Shown: positions 1 to 7,213, counted from the first letter of the stretch. The stretch is 20,976 nucleotides of DNA from RQOF01 sp964461135 (GCA_964461135.1 CAYWTB010000083.1:1-20976), one strand, 5' to 3'. Notes: a model not told the origin generated them from the letters alone. Numbers and translations are program-made.

Positions 1-344
1 CTGTGCTCATACTCATACGATAACTTTTGCGGAGTTAAGGGCATAATCATTAAAACTTATTTAAAAAAATTATCCTCCTCATTAATCAGATCAATATTCA
101 GACAAATGTCATATGAATAATCTGACATCCCATTCTTTATGATCTAAACGAAACCGAAAATTGAAGTTTCAGAAAGATTTGAACACAACTCACATCGAGA
201 ATTTATCCGGTTTTCAAGTTATGCTGAAGGTTCTCGTGGAGTGTTCGGATCACAAACCCAGATAAGTATTAAGTATAACCATTTTGATTTAAAAACCAGC
301 AATAAATAGCTTAAAGAATCTACGGAAATTTCATCCATGTTGAA

Positions 345-360
345 GGTTTTAATTAAAACC
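345..360. repeat. Perfect 16-bp palindrome
   Basis: GGTTTTAATTAAAACC reads the same on both strands and is followed on the plus strand by a short T-run at about 368-374. It could be a protein-binding dyad or, less likely, a weak terminator; the AT-rich stem with no loop argues against the latter. No gene ends nearby on the plus strand. Confidence 0.4.
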
Positions 361-413
361 AGATAATATTTTTTAAAAGAGGTTTAAGTAGAGAGAAATG
401 ACAGTCACCAAGT

Positions 414-455
414 TTCCCCCTTCCCCTTTACCTTTTACTCTTTGCCCTGCACCTC
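414..455. repeat. Heptad array (pyrimidine-rich)
   Basis: Six consecutive 7-bp units, including TTCCCCC, TTCCCCT, TTACCTT and TTGCCCT, can be read without breaking register. The units resemble those at 5636-5663 and 16040-16067, so this is a member of the window-wide heptad family. Confidence 0.55.
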
Positions 456-624
456 ACCTTTAACATTATAAAATCTTGATTCATGTAAACAATAGTGAAT
501 TCCCATCTGGCCGCCGGACAGACCTGTCTCGTCCCTGTGCAGATGATAGTGCAATTTGTTGGTCAATTCGTGAAAATTCGTGTAATTCGTGGATAAATAT
601 ATAACATCTTATGGTTAGCCCGCA

Positions 625-1803
625 TTAATTCCCCTCCAGCACCTCCCTCGCCGCTTTCTCAGCCGCACCCCCCTGTATATCCAGCTTCTCCTCCTGCAAC
701 AGTAACTCGAGGACTGCCAAAAAGCGCAGGACAGTCTCCGGTTTTGAGGATTCTCCCATCAGGCCGATCCGCCAGATCCTGCCGGCCAGCTGGCCCAGCC
801 CGCCGCCGATTTCAATATTGAATTCATTCAGCAGTCGGCTGCGGATCCTGGCATCATCCACGCCCTCCGGTATCTTAACCGCATTCAGCTGGGGAAGCTG
901 CTCTCCCGGGGGAACCAGCAGATGTAATCCCAGGCTATGCAACCCGGCCACCAGCGCCCGGTGATGCCGCCGATGACGGTCCCAGGCCGTCACTAGTCCT
1001 TCCTGGTGCAAAAGCAAAAGAGCCTCATGCAAACCATACAGTGAGTTGATGGGAGCGGTATGATGGTAGGATCGTTTGATTTCCCCCATCCAGTAACCTT
1101 CGAGTTGTGTGATATCCATAAACCAGCTGCGGACTTTAGAGCAGCGTTTTTTAACATGCTCAACGGCTCGTTTATTAAAGGTGATGGGTGACAATCCGGG
1201 CGGACCGGAGATACATTTCTGGGAACCTGAATAGCTTACATCAATCTTCCACTGATCCACCAGCAGTTCACAGCCGCCTAGTGAGGTAACCGTATCCACC
1301 ACCGTGAGACAGTCATATTCATGAGCAATTTCCACCAGGGCGCGGGCATCGGACAGTGCACCGGTTGAGGTTTCGGCATGTACGAAAGCAACAATATCGG
1401 TATCCGGATGTTTTTCCAGGAATTCCTGCAGTTTTTCCGGATCAAATGACCGTCCCCACTGTTCTTCCACCAAAATTACCTCTGCACCATAGCGTTCGGC
1501 GATTTCCTTCAGGCGTCCCCCGAAAAAACCGTTCTGCAGAACCATCACTTTGCTGCCTGCTTCAATGAGGTTTACCAGGGCGGTTTCCATGCCCAGCGAT
1601 CCCGGTCCCGATAACGCAAAGGTGAATTCATTGGCGGTCTGGAAGGCATATCGTAACAATTCCTTTATCTGGTCCATTAATCCGATGAATTCCGGATCCA
1701 GGTGCCCGATAGTGGGGCGGGCCAGCGCGGCCAGCACCCGCGGACTCACATTGGAGGGTCCCGGTCCCATCAGGATCCGTTCCGGTGGTTGAAATGCTTT
1801 CAT
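625..1803 (-). CDS. Class V PLP aminotransferase (serine-pyruvate / alanine-glyoxylate type)
   Basis: A 392-residue fold-type I, PLP-dependent aminotransferase of class V, close to the usual ~380-390 residues of the alanine-glyoxylate/serine-pyruvate group. It opens with the ILMGPGPSNVSPRVL segment. VVDTVTSLGG places the cofactor aspartate near D170, and SGSQKCISGPPG gives the Schiff-base lysine K196. The GSQK...PPG signature is that of AGXT-like enzymes, not of classical SerC. An AAAGGA site lies 8 nt before the ATG. It probably moves an amino group between serine or alanine and a 2-oxo acid. Because serA and a phosphoglycerate mutase are close by, transamination of 3-phosphohydroxypyruvate is a plausible role, but this is inference. 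It is a single gene, followed downstream only by repeat-like sequence. Confidence 0.88.
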   Translation of the reverse strand: MKAFQPPERILMGPGPSNVSPRVLAALARPTIGHLDPEFIGLMDQIKELLRYAFQTANEFTFALSGPGSLGMETALVNLIEAGSKVMVLQNGFFGGRLKEIAERYGAEVILVEEQWGRSFDPEKLQEFLEKHPDTDIVAFVHAETSTGALSDARALVEIAHEYDCLTVVDTVTSLGGCELLVDQWKIDVSYSGSQKCISGPPGLSPITFNKRAVEHVKKRCSKVRSWFMDITQLEGYWMGEIKRSYHHTAPINSLYGLHEALLLLHQEGLVTAWDRHRRHHRALVAGLHSLGLHLLVPPGEQLPQLNAVKIPEGVDDARIRSRLLNEFNIEIGGGLGQLAGRIWRIGLMGESSKPETVLRFLAVLELLLQEEKLDIQGGAAEKAAREVLEGN

Positions 1804-1850
1804 GACCTCGATCCTTTCTCAAACATTGGAAATATTTGTTCATATTAAAT

Positions 1851-1969
1851 AGGGTAAAGAGAATGCATAATGCAGAAAGCAGAATGCAGTTTGCAGGAGA
1901 GCGCAAGGCTCAAGGACCAAGGCTCAAGGAAGTTGGATAAAGGATAAGGGATGATGCACAAAGACATAG
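1851..1969. repeat. Long register-locked heptad array
   Basis: About 17 consecutive 7-bp steps can be laid down from 1851 to 1969 with no insertion or deletion. The unit changes along the way: GCAGAAA/GCAGAAT types (1865-1899), then GGCTCAA/GGACCAA (1907-1927), then GGATAAA/GGATAAG (1935-1948). Most units begin with G. The same unit types occur separately elsewhere in the window, in both orientations. Confidence 0.75.
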
Positions 1970-2126
1970 AATAAACATTCAAAAAGGGTGAAATCTGGTA
2001 TCTTTTATGAATTCTTGTAATTCCTGTCAAAAGCTTGTTTAAAGCCCTGCTTCCCTGTCCGATGCCAGACGGACAGACCAAGCAGGCATTAATAGAAAAG
2101 CCAATAAAAGAAGAAAAAGTCATAAG

Positions 2127-2150
2127 CCTTGTTCCTTGAGCCTTGCGCCT
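2127..2150. repeat. Heptad array, CCTTGNN type
   Basis: CCTTGTT, CCTTGAG and CCTTGCG follow one another in register just downstream of the PIN toxin stop. This is the reverse complement of the CAAGGNN units seen at 1904-1931 and 5365-5392. Confidence 0.6.
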
Positions 2151-2160
2151 CCCATCACCG

Positions 2161-2565
2161 TCACTGCATAATTTTTATAAATTCTACCGGACTCACAACT
2201 TTTATCCCAAAATACTCCTTTATGCTTAAAAGGTGCCGGTCTCCTGAAATAATATAGGATGCTTTCAGTTCCAGAGCACATTCAAAAAATTTAACATCTT
2301 CCGGATCATCCAGCGACATTGCGATCTTTTTAAGCTTTTGAGTAAACAAAACATTGAATCCCCGGGCAAAGACCGCCAGGATTTCCTGGGTTTCTTTTTC
2401 TTCGGACAGGGAAAGTCGCTGTAAAACCCGGATGTATTCATTAATAATTTCAGCTGACAGGCAGAGTTTAATCAGGCCATCTTTCCAGAAATCAATAATT
2501 TTTCGGGGATTTCCCGTTCCCAGAAAAGAAGAGATAAATACATTGGTATCCACAACCACTTTCAT
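2161..2565 (-). CDS. PIN-domain toxin (putative toxin-antitoxin RNase)
   Basis: 134 residues, one PIN domain, the usual size for a stand-alone VapC-like ribonuclease toxin of the PIN_3 type. The acidic metal-binding residues appear as D6 (VVVDTNVF), E43 (INEY), D90 (SLDDPEDVKFFECAL) and D109 (IISGDRHLL). Its ATG overlaps the stop of the upstream ribbon-helix-helix gene by 4 bp (ATGA at 2562-2565), typical of translational coupling in toxin-antitoxin operons. The expected activity is Mg-dependent cleavage of a structured RNA, held in check by the partner. The RNA target cannot be read from sequence. All acidic residues are present, so it looks intact. Confidence 0.85.
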   Translation of the reverse strand: MKVVVDTNVFISSFLGTGNPRKIIDFWKDGLIKLCLSAEIINEYIRVLQRLSLSEEKETQEILAVFARGFNVLFTQKLKKIAMSLDDPEDVKFFECALELKASYIISGDRHLLSIKEYFGIKVVSPVEFIKIMQ

Positions 2566-2813
2566 TTTTTTTCGGTCCTGGCATCACGAATGGCCTGCTC
2601 AATTTCCCGGCTACTGATTTTCCTGTCTTTAAATTTTCTTCCCATGCGATCCCACAAATCATCAATATAAAAACTGATATCCTTATCCTGTACATATTCT
2701 TCAATCAGCTCACGCACCACTTCGCTGCTGTTCTTCCCCTCTGCACGTGCCAATTTGTTCAGTTTTTTCTTTAATTCCGGTTCAATCCGGATAATCATCT
2801 GCTCTTTGGACAT
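2562..2813 (-). CDS. Ribbon-helix-helix antitoxin / DNA-binding protein
   Basis: 83 residues. The first ~45 read as a ribbon-helix-helix fold: a beta strand (EQMIIRIEPELKKKLNKLA), then a basic helix with NSSEVVRELIEEYV, as in CopG/Arc-type antitoxins. The charged C-terminal part (about 46-83) would bind and neutralise the PIN toxin encoded next. It comes first in the operon, as is usual for these pairs. An AAAGG Shine-Dalgarno site lies 8 nt before the ATG. Autoregulation through the AT-rich dyad upstream (2826-2851) is likely for this family but is not proven here. Confidence 0.8.
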   Translation of the reverse strand: MSKEQMIIRIEPELKKKLNKLARAEGKNSSEVVRELIEEYVQDKDISFYIDDLWDRMGRKFKDRKISSREIEQAIRDARTEKK

Positions 2814-2825
2814 GTAAAGTACCTT

Positions 2826-2855
2826 TATATAGTTTGTTTATACAATATATATCCA
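2826..2855 (-). promoter_or_regulatory. Putative promoter/operator of the RHH-PIN operon
   Basis: Two TATATA blocks (2826-2831 and 2846-2851) flank a central TTTGTTTATACAA-like segment, giving an AT-rich imperfect dyad. Read on the minus strand, TATATA at 2831-2826 could be a -10 box with TGGATA about 18 bp upstream as a weak -35. It sits 13-40 bp before the antitoxin start, where RHH autorepressors usually bind. Confidence 0.35.
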
Positions 2856-2911
2856 GGTTTCCGGATAGTCAAGAGATAATTATGGAGGGAAAAGGGGAAA
2901 TGAAAGAGGCG

Positions 2912-3073
2912 CAAGGATCAAGGTTCAAGGCGAAAAGAGCGAGTTTTAAGTTACATGTCTTAAGTTCTAAATTCTCGCCCCAGAGTATTAGGTGATATTG
3001 AAAAATTTCATCCGAAGAGAAACTGAAGCAAGTCGGATTGGACCTTGAGCCTTGATCCTTGAACCTTGTGCCT
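2912..3073. repeat. Two opposed CAAGG/CCTTG heptad runs
   Basis: CAAGGAT and CAAGGTT at 2912-2930, and the reverse-complement form CCTTGAG, CCTTGAT, CCTTGAA, CCTTGTG at 3043-3070, face each other across ~110 bp. They could pair as arms of an imperfect stem. The right run ends 5 bp from the stop codon of the phosphoglycerate mutase gene. Nothing else is recognised in the gap 2814-3077. Confidence 0.6.
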
Positions 3074-3077
3074 GTTC

Positions 3078-4295
3078 TTACGCCCCAAACTTCTTAAACC
3101 GTTCCGCATTAGCCATAGCAATCAGCAGAATATTCTTCATAGGCATCCGTCCCAGGTTACCGCGCAGGCATTCACTCTCCCCGAATTTGCTCACTGCATC
3201 CCGGCGGGCATATCCCCTGCTTGACCACAGCAGCGCCGGTACCGGATGCCAGCTGTGCGATTTCAGCAGGGCCGGCGTGGAATGATCTCCGGTGACCACC
3301 AGCACCTCCGGATTCAGCTCCCGCAGCCGGGCTGACCACTCATCCACCGATTCTATCACTTTCACCTTGTTTTCAAAATTGCCGTCCTCGCCATAACTGT
3401 CAGTCTTCTTAAAATGTATGAAGAAAAAATCATATTGGTCAAAATTATCTTTCAACTGTTTCCACATTTCCTCAAAATCTTTGGGCACTGGCAGGACCGT
3501 CATACCCACCAGCCTGGCCAGACCGCGATACATGGGATACTGGGCAATGGCCACCGACCGAAGACCATAGCGTTGTTCCATGGAGGGAAATTCCTCATGC
3601 TTGGCAAATCCCCGTGCCAGGATAAAATTAGCGGGATGATCTTTCTTCAGTACTTCCTTCACCTGTGTCAGGAATTCGCTGACATAGCGTGCGGTCTTTT
3701 GTGAGGTGTCATCCTCGCCCTTGGGGTCAAACGGCTTCTTGCCGGTCTCCTGCGGATCGGTATCGTTGATATCTCCGCCCAGGCCGTCACCTCGTAGCAC
3801 CAGTACTGCCCGGTGCTCCGATTCAGTCTGCAGGAAATACTCCACCCCGGCGGAAAGTTTTACCTCCCGACGGATCTTTTCACACAGTTGCTCATTTTTC
3901 TCGGTCGGGATTCGTCCCGCCCGGCGGTCGGTCACTTTACCCTCTTTATCAATAGTACAGAAATTCAGGCGTGCCGCCACATCGCGGCCGGTCAGTTCGA
4001 AATCCACTCCCAGAGCAGAGAGAACTCCGCGTCCGATGTTGAATTCGACCGGCTCATAGCCGAACAACGCCAGGTGGGCCGGTCCGCTTCCCGGGGTAAA
4101 CCCGGGATAGATGGGATCCAGTAGTCCGCCGATTCCTTCCTTTGCATACCGGTCTAGATTAGGCGTTCTGGCCGTTTCCAGTTCGGTTTTATCGCCTCCC
4201 GGCATGGGCAGACCGCCCAGGCCATCCATAATTACAAATACAATTTTCGAGTTGTTTTTAATAATCAGATCTTTCCAGACTTCGGCGTTCATCAT
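3078..4295 (-). CDS. apgM: 2,3-bisphosphoglycerate-independent phosphoglycerate mutase, archaeal type
   Basis: 405 residues from the chosen start, matching the ~400 expected for the ApgM family (alkaline phosphatase superfamily). It should interconvert 3- and 2-phosphoglycerate using two metal ions. Visible motifs are the metal aspartate in FVIMDGLGGLP (D24), the probable nucleophile in FTPGSGPAHLALFGY (S70), IGRGVLSALG, HFKKTDSYGEDG and the C-terminal metal motif VVTGDHSTP. An upstream ATG at 4442 is open, but the 49 extra residues are translated heptad repeat (EPWSLSL). ATG 4295 has GAGGAGAG about 7 nt upstream and is followed at once by a second ATG. Some bacterial members of this family act in threonine synthesis as homoserine kinase substitutes. 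Here a normal thrB is present, so the glycolytic role is preferred. Confidence 0.87.
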   Translation of the reverse strand: MMNAEVWKDLIIKNNSKIVFVIMDGLGGLPMPGGDKTELETARTPNLDRYAKEGIGGLLDPIYPGFTPGSGPAHLALFGYEPVEFNIGRGVLSALGVDFELTGRDVAARLNFCTIDKEGKVTDRRAGRIPTEKNEQLCEKIRREVKLSAGVEYFLQTESEHRAVLVLRGDGLGGDINDTDPQETGKKPFDPKGEDDTSQKTARYVSEFLTQVKEVLKKDHPANFILARGFAKHEEFPSMEQRYGLRSVAIAQYPMYRGLARLVGMTVLPVPKDFEEMWKQLKDNFDQYDFFFIHFKKTDSYGEDGNFENKVKVIESVDEWSARLRELNPEVLVVTGDHSTPALLKSHSWHPVPALLWSSRGYARRDAVSKFGESECLRGNLGRMPMKNILLIAMANAERFKKFGA

Positions 4296-4378
4296 AATAT
4301 ATCTCTCCTCAAAGTTTTCAACTTTTAAAATTACACTCCTGACAAGCGACGAACCAAGACAAATTAGTTTTTTTGAAG

Positions 4379-4573
4379 AGAGGCTCAAGGACCAAGGCTC
4401 AAGGCTTTCTTCGGTCGGCAGTCTGCAGCATGCAGTTGGCAAAAAAACAATATTAAAGTTTCCCCTCTACTCTGCTTTCCTTCGGTCGTCTCGTCGGGAA
4501 GCCTTTTTCCCTTATCCGTTATCCCTTGTATTGTCCTTGAGCCTTGGACCTTGTTCCTTGAGCCTTGTGCCTT
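4379..4573. repeat. Heptad arrays between apgM and higBA
   Basis: Units CAAGGAC and CAAGGCT run at 4379-4406. A longer opposite-strand series at 4504-4571 passes from TTTTTCC, CTTATCC and GTTATCC to TTGAGCC, TTGGACC, TTGTTCC and TTGTGCC, with one register slip near 4525-4536. The two blocks are mutually complementary over the CAAGGNN units. The gap 4296-4645 shows no gene. Confidence 0.65.
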
Positions 4574-4645
4574 TTGAAATCCTGGCTGATTTCATCTCCA
4601 GCATCCAGCATTGAGATTAAGGTTTAATGCAATGACTATCGATTT

Positions 4646-4680
4646 TATAACGCTTGACATTTAACGCGAGGCGTTATATT
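4646..4680 (+). promoter_or_regulatory. higBA promoter with embedded operator
   Basis: TTGACA at 4654-4659 and TATATT at 4675-4680 form a plausible promoter (15-bp spacer, slightly short). The same bases carry an 8-bp perfect inverted repeat, TATAACGC (4646-4653) against GCGTTATA (4671-4678), plus an inner TAACGC at 4662-4667 that pairs with GCGTTA at 4671-4676 across 3 bp. Such overlapping dyads are typical HigA-binding autoregulatory sites. The expected transcription start falls at or next to the ATG at 4688. Confidence 0.65.
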
Positions 4681-4687
4681 TTTCGCC

Positions 4688-4969
4688 ATGATACTTTCTT
4701 TTAAATGTAAGGAAACTGAAAAAATATTTAATAGGGAGTATTCAAAAAAATTTCCAATGGAAATTCAGAGAGCGGCATCTAGAAACCTCAGGATATTAAA
4801 TAGAGCCGTTAATTTAGGAGACCTTGTAGTTCCTCCCGGTAATCGTCTGGAGACATTAAAAGGAGACCGTAAGGGGCAATACAGTATCCGCATCAACGAT
4901 CAATGGAGAATATGTTTTATCTGGGATGAGCAGCATGCCTATAATGTTAAAATTACTGATTATCATTAG
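4688..4969 (+). CDS. higB: HigB-type mRNA interferase toxin
   Basis: 93 residues, RelE/HigB superfamily, the usual ~92-residue size. The family core is clear: GDLVVPPGNRLETLKG, then KGQYSIRINDQWRICFIW and the C-terminal VKITDYH, which supply the basic and tyrosine/histidine residues expected in the RNA-cleavage site. It should cut mRNA on the ribosome. The toxin precedes the antitoxin gene, the hallmark order of higBA, with 12 bp between them. There is no Shine-Dalgarno sequence before ATG 4688, and the upstream promoter predicts a leaderless transcript, which would limit toxin translation. The reading frame is intact. Confidence 0.9.
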   Translation: MILSFKCKETEKIFNREYSKKFPMEIQRAASRNLRILNRAVNLGDLVVPPGNRLETLKGDRKGQYSIRINDQWRICFIWDEQHAYNVKITDYH

Positions 4970-4981
4970 GAGAATTACGAT

Positions 4982-5287
4982 ATGAAAACAAAGAAAATGA
5001 AACCACTTCACCCTGGCGAAATCCTTTTGGAAGAATTTTTAAAACCAATGGAATTAAGCCAAAACAGAGTGGCTCTGGATATTAAAGTGCCTGCCCGCCG
5101 GATTAATGAAATTGTTTTGGGAAAACGCCGGATTACCGCAGATACCGCTCTGCGACTGGCAAAATATTTCAATATGTCTCCTCAATTCTGGCTGGGTTTA
5201 CAGATGGATTATGACCTGGATATTGCCGAGGATGAATTATCAGATCAATTAGAAAGAGAAGTTCACGTTTATCATTCAAGCACTTAA
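4982..5287 (+). CDS. higA: HigA antitoxin, XRE-family HTH
   Basis: 101 residues. The N-terminus MKPLHPGEILLEEFLKPM is the standard opening of HigA/VapI antitoxins. The helix-turn-helix spans about residues 24-63 (LSQNRVALDIKVPARRINEIVLGKR, then ITADTALRLAKYFNMSPQFWLGLQ). It should neutralise HigB and repress the shared promoter at 4646-4680. It begins 12 bp after the toxin stop and has AGGAGAA about 7 nt before its ATG, a much stronger ribosome site than the toxin has. That agrees with antitoxin being made in excess. Confidence 0.92.
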   Translation: MKTKKMKPLHPGEILLEEFLKPMELSQNRVALDIKVPARRINEIVLGKRRITADTALRLAKYFNMSPQFWLGLQMDYDLDIAEDELSDQLEREVHVYHSST

Positions 5288-5311
5288 TTCCTGGCCCCCA
5301 AAAATAAGATT

Positions 5312-5324
5312 ACCACACAGTGGT
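5312..5324. repeat. 13-nt hairpin, ACCAC stem
   Basis: ACCAC, a 3-nt loop ACA, then GTGGT, followed by CGCCATG. It has the same architecture (5-bp stem, 3-nt loop, ATG-containing tail) as hairpins at 7561, 7615 and 15300 whose stems have other sequences. Confidence 0.5.
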
Positions 5325-5332
5325 CGCCATGC

Positions 5333-5392
5333 GAAGGATGAAGGATGAGGGAAAAGAAGAGGCTCAAGGACCAAGGATCAAGGCACAAGGCT
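5333..5392. repeat. Heptad arrays GAAGGAT and CAAGGNN
   Basis: GAAGGAT twice and GAGGGAA (5333-5353), then CAAGGAC, CAAGGAT, CAAGGCA and CAAGGCT (5365-5392) in register. The run starts about 45 bp after the higA stop. Confidence 0.65.
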
Positions 5393-5450
5393 TAAACAAA
5401 GACTTCAGGTATTGGATCAGGGTAAAGGCTGTTGCGAAAAGGGGATGAAA

Positions 5451-5520
5451 GAAAGCAGCCCGTCCTCTGATTTGCCCCCGGCAATCGGCCGGATGTAAAC
5501 CATCCCTGGTTTTCAAAAGC
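5451..5520 (+). repeat. 70-bp dispersed repeat, single copy
   Basis: Begins GAAAGCAGCCCGTCCTCTG and ends TTTTCAAAAGC. The reverse complement occurs twice in tandem at 15891-15960 and 15961-16030. It includes a stem-loop at 5497-5512 (AAACC, loop ATCCCT, GGTTT), one member of the ATCC-loop hairpin family. Confidence 0.8.
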
Positions 5521-5563
5521 AGGGGCCAGCAGTCTGTAAAAAGATAAAACCAAATAATAAAGC

Positions 5564-5663
5564 GGGATAATGGAAAAGGGATAAAGGAAAAGTAATAAAA
5601 AGACCAGATAACTACATAAGAATGACCGCCATGCGCTTTGCCCTTTGCCCTGTTACCCTCTCC
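5564..5663. repeat. Heptad arrays GGGATAA and CTTTGCC
   Basis: GGGATAA, TGGAAAA, GGGATAA, AGGAAAA and GTAATAA run in register at 5564-5598. CTTTGCC occurs twice, followed by CTGTTAC and CCTCTCC, at 5636-5663. The two blocks are of opposite purine/pyrimidine strand bias. Confidence 0.55.
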
Positions 5664-5742
5664 TACACGATGCCCCACCAACATTGTAAAATCTTGTTTC
5701 ATGAGAATAATAGTTAATCAGAGTTGTTTGTGTTAATTTGTG

Positions 5743-5807
5743 CTAATTCCCGTCTAAAGCCCTGCCTGCAGCAGGCAGGCGGGCAGGCGTGTAATTCGTG
5801 GACTTAG
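5743..5807. repeat. GCAGGC-rich module bounded by AATTCC and AATTCGTG words
   Basis: Starts TAATTCCCGTCTAAAGCCC, passes through CTGCCTGCAGCAGGCAGGC and ends GTAATTCGTGGACTTAG. An expanded copy with the same ends lies at 8865-8969, so the module is a dispersed element with a variable GC core. Confidence 0.65.
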
Positions 5808-5882
5808 ATCACCCCTAAAGGAGGTTGAAATAATCAGGGCTCATCCTTATATTGATCACCACAACGAGGAAAAGAGCAGGCC

Positions 5883-7127
5883 ATGACATCACAATTCTCA
5901 CTCAGTAAAGATAAAATAAAAATATTACTGCTGGAGGGAATCCATCCCAGGGCAGTTGATATATTCCGAGAAAATGGTTACTCCAGTGTGCAACGCTATG
6001 AATCCACCCTGCATTTACGGGAATTAATCGAAAAAACCGAAGACGCCTATATCCTGGGAATTCGCTCCCGCACCCAAATCACTCCTGAAGTGCTCCACCA
6101 GGCCCGTAAATTGATTACCATCGGCTGCTTCTGCATCGGAACCAACCAGGTGGCAGTGGAGGAAGCTGCATTAAAGGGCATACCCGTCTTTAATGCGCCC
6201 CATTCCAATACCCGCTCAGTGGCGGAACTGGTGATCGGATTAACCATCATGCTGATGCGCGGCATCTTTCCCAGAAATTTTGCCGCCCACCGCTCGGAGT
6301 GGCTGAAATCTGCCCGGGACAGTTATGAAGTACGGGGAAAAACCATAGGCATCGTGGGGTACGGGCATATCGGGTCCCAGGTGTCCATCCTGGCAGAGGC
6401 CATGGGCATGCAGGTGATTTTTTATGACATCAAGACCAAACTGTCCCTGGGCAATGCCCGGCCGGTATCAAACCTTTCCACATTGCTTAAAACTGCGGAT
6501 ATTGTCACACTTCACGTTCCGGAGGATGATACCACGCTGAATATGATGAATTCAGAAACACTTTCTGAAATGAAAATGGGAAGTTATCTGATCAATGCCA
6601 GCCGGGGAAGTGTGGTGGAGATTGCTGCGCTGGCAGGTGTGCTAAAAGCGGGACATTTGAGGGGGGCGGCAGTGGATGTGTTCCCCGGCGAACCGTCTTC
6701 ATCGCGGGACAAATTTACCAGTCCACTGCAGGGGATGGAAAATGTCATATTAACGCCCCACATTGGCGGATCCACCCTGGAAGCTCAGGAGAATATCGGT
6801 GCGGAGGTGGCCAGCAAACTGATACACTTTAGCGATCGCGGCTCCACCGAGGGGGCGGTGAACTTTCCCATGGTCAATCTGCGTCCCAATGAAAAGACCC
6901 ACCGGATTTTACATACCCATCGGAACCAACCGGGCATGCTGAGTGCCATCAATGAAAAGGTGGCTTCGCGGGGTATCAATATCGTGGGCCAGTACCTGGA
7001 AACCAATCATCAGATCGGCTATGTGGTGCTGGACATTGATAAGCAGTCAGGCAAAGAAGCACTCACAAAGCTTCGCCAGGATCTGGAGGCTATTTCCGGT
7101 ACTATCAGGACCAGGGTGCTTTATTAA
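5883..7127 (+). CDS. serA: D-3-phosphoglycerate dehydrogenase, ACT-domain type
   Basis: 414 residues, nearly the length of E. coli SerA (410) and collinear with it. It oxidises 3-phosphoglycerate to 3-phosphohydroxypyruvate, the first step of serine synthesis. The substrate domain carries TIGCFCIGTNQV (79-90). The NAD fold has GIVGYGHIGSQ (156-166). Catalytic residues are R241 (NASRGSVV), E270 (FPGEP) and H293 (TPHIGGST). A C-terminal ACT domain (about 338-414) keeps H346, N348 and N366, which line up with the serine-binding residues of the E. coli enzyme, so feedback inhibition by L-serine is expected. GAGGA lies 12 nt before the ATG; an in-frame TGA at 5853 blocks a longer start. It is transcribed alone. 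Confidence 0.95.
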   Translation: MTSQFSLSKDKIKILLLEGIHPRAVDIFRENGYSSVQRYESTLHLRELIEKTEDAYILGIRSRTQITPEVLHQARKLITIGCFCIGTNQVAVEEAALKGIPVFNAPHSNTRSVAELVIGLTIMLMRGIFPRNFAAHRSEWLKSARDSYEVRGKTIGIVGYGHIGSQVSILAEAMGMQVIFYDIKTKLSLGNARPVSNLSTLLKTADIVTLHVPEDDTTLNMMNSETLSEMKMGSYLINASRGSVVEIAALAGVLKAGHLRGAAVDVFPGEPSSSRDKFTSPLQGMENVILTPHIGGSTLEAQENIGAEVASKLIHFSDRGSTEGAVNFPMVNLRPNEKTHRILHTHRNQPGMLSAINEKVASRGINIVGQYLETNHQIGYVVLDIDKQSGKEALTKLRQDLEAISGTIRTRVLY

Positions 7128-7213
7128 GGCGCAAGGCCTGAATCAAAGGCTTCAGGTAATCAGGATTCAGGAGAATGGATAAGGGACAACGGATAAAGGA
7201 TAAGGGGAAAGAA

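Larger units (their letters stand above)
1..624. other. Gene-free region upstream of the left edge gene
   Basis: No convincing coding frame is visible on either strand. The first ~400 bases are AT-rich and unique-looking, apart from a 23-nt motif at 30-52 that recurs inverted upstream of the threonine operon (15245-15267). A perfect 16-bp palindrome built on GGTTTTAA sits at 345-360. From 414 the sequence becomes repeat mosaic: pyrimidine-rich heptads (414-455), a segment near 460-500 resembling 5680-5715, and repeated AATTCGTG words at about 566-590 that recur at 5791, 7765 and 8953. Confidence 0.6.
1804..2160. other. Repeat-filled gap between aminotransferase and PIN toxin
   Basis: No gene is seen. 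The gap holds the long heptad array at 1851-1969, a hairpin module at about 2058-2079 (CTGTCCG paired with CGGACAG, related to 8900-8922), and a second short heptad run at 2127-2150. Open frames crossing it are translated repeat sequence. Confidence 0.6.
5288..5882. other. Repeat mosaic between higA and serA
   Basis: No gene is supported. In order it holds a 13-nt hairpin (5312-5324), heptad arrays (5333-5392), a 70-bp dispersed repeat (5451-5520), further heptads (5564-5598, 5636-5663), a segment similar to 460-500, a GCAGGC module (5743-5807), and an unattached AAAGGAGGT sequence (5817-5825) 57 bp before serA. The minus-strand frame at 5364-5702 is translated repeat. Confidence 0.6.

Noticed and set aside
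399..461. Small frame starting at an ATG after GAGG
   Set aside because: Most of it is heptad repeat, only about 21 codons long, with no support.
1845..2123. 92-residue minus-strand frame and a similar plus-strand frame at 4111-4614
   Set aside because: Both are driven by CAAGG-type heptads or lie antisense to a well-supported gene.
4296..4442. N-terminal extension of the phosphoglycerate mutase by 49 residues
   Set aside because: The extra codons are translated heptad repeat, and the ATG at 4295 has a proper ribosome site and gives the family's normal length.
5364..5702. 112-residue open frame on the minus strand
   Set aside because: It runs through heptads and the 70-bp repeat, has no ribosome site and no recognisable domain.
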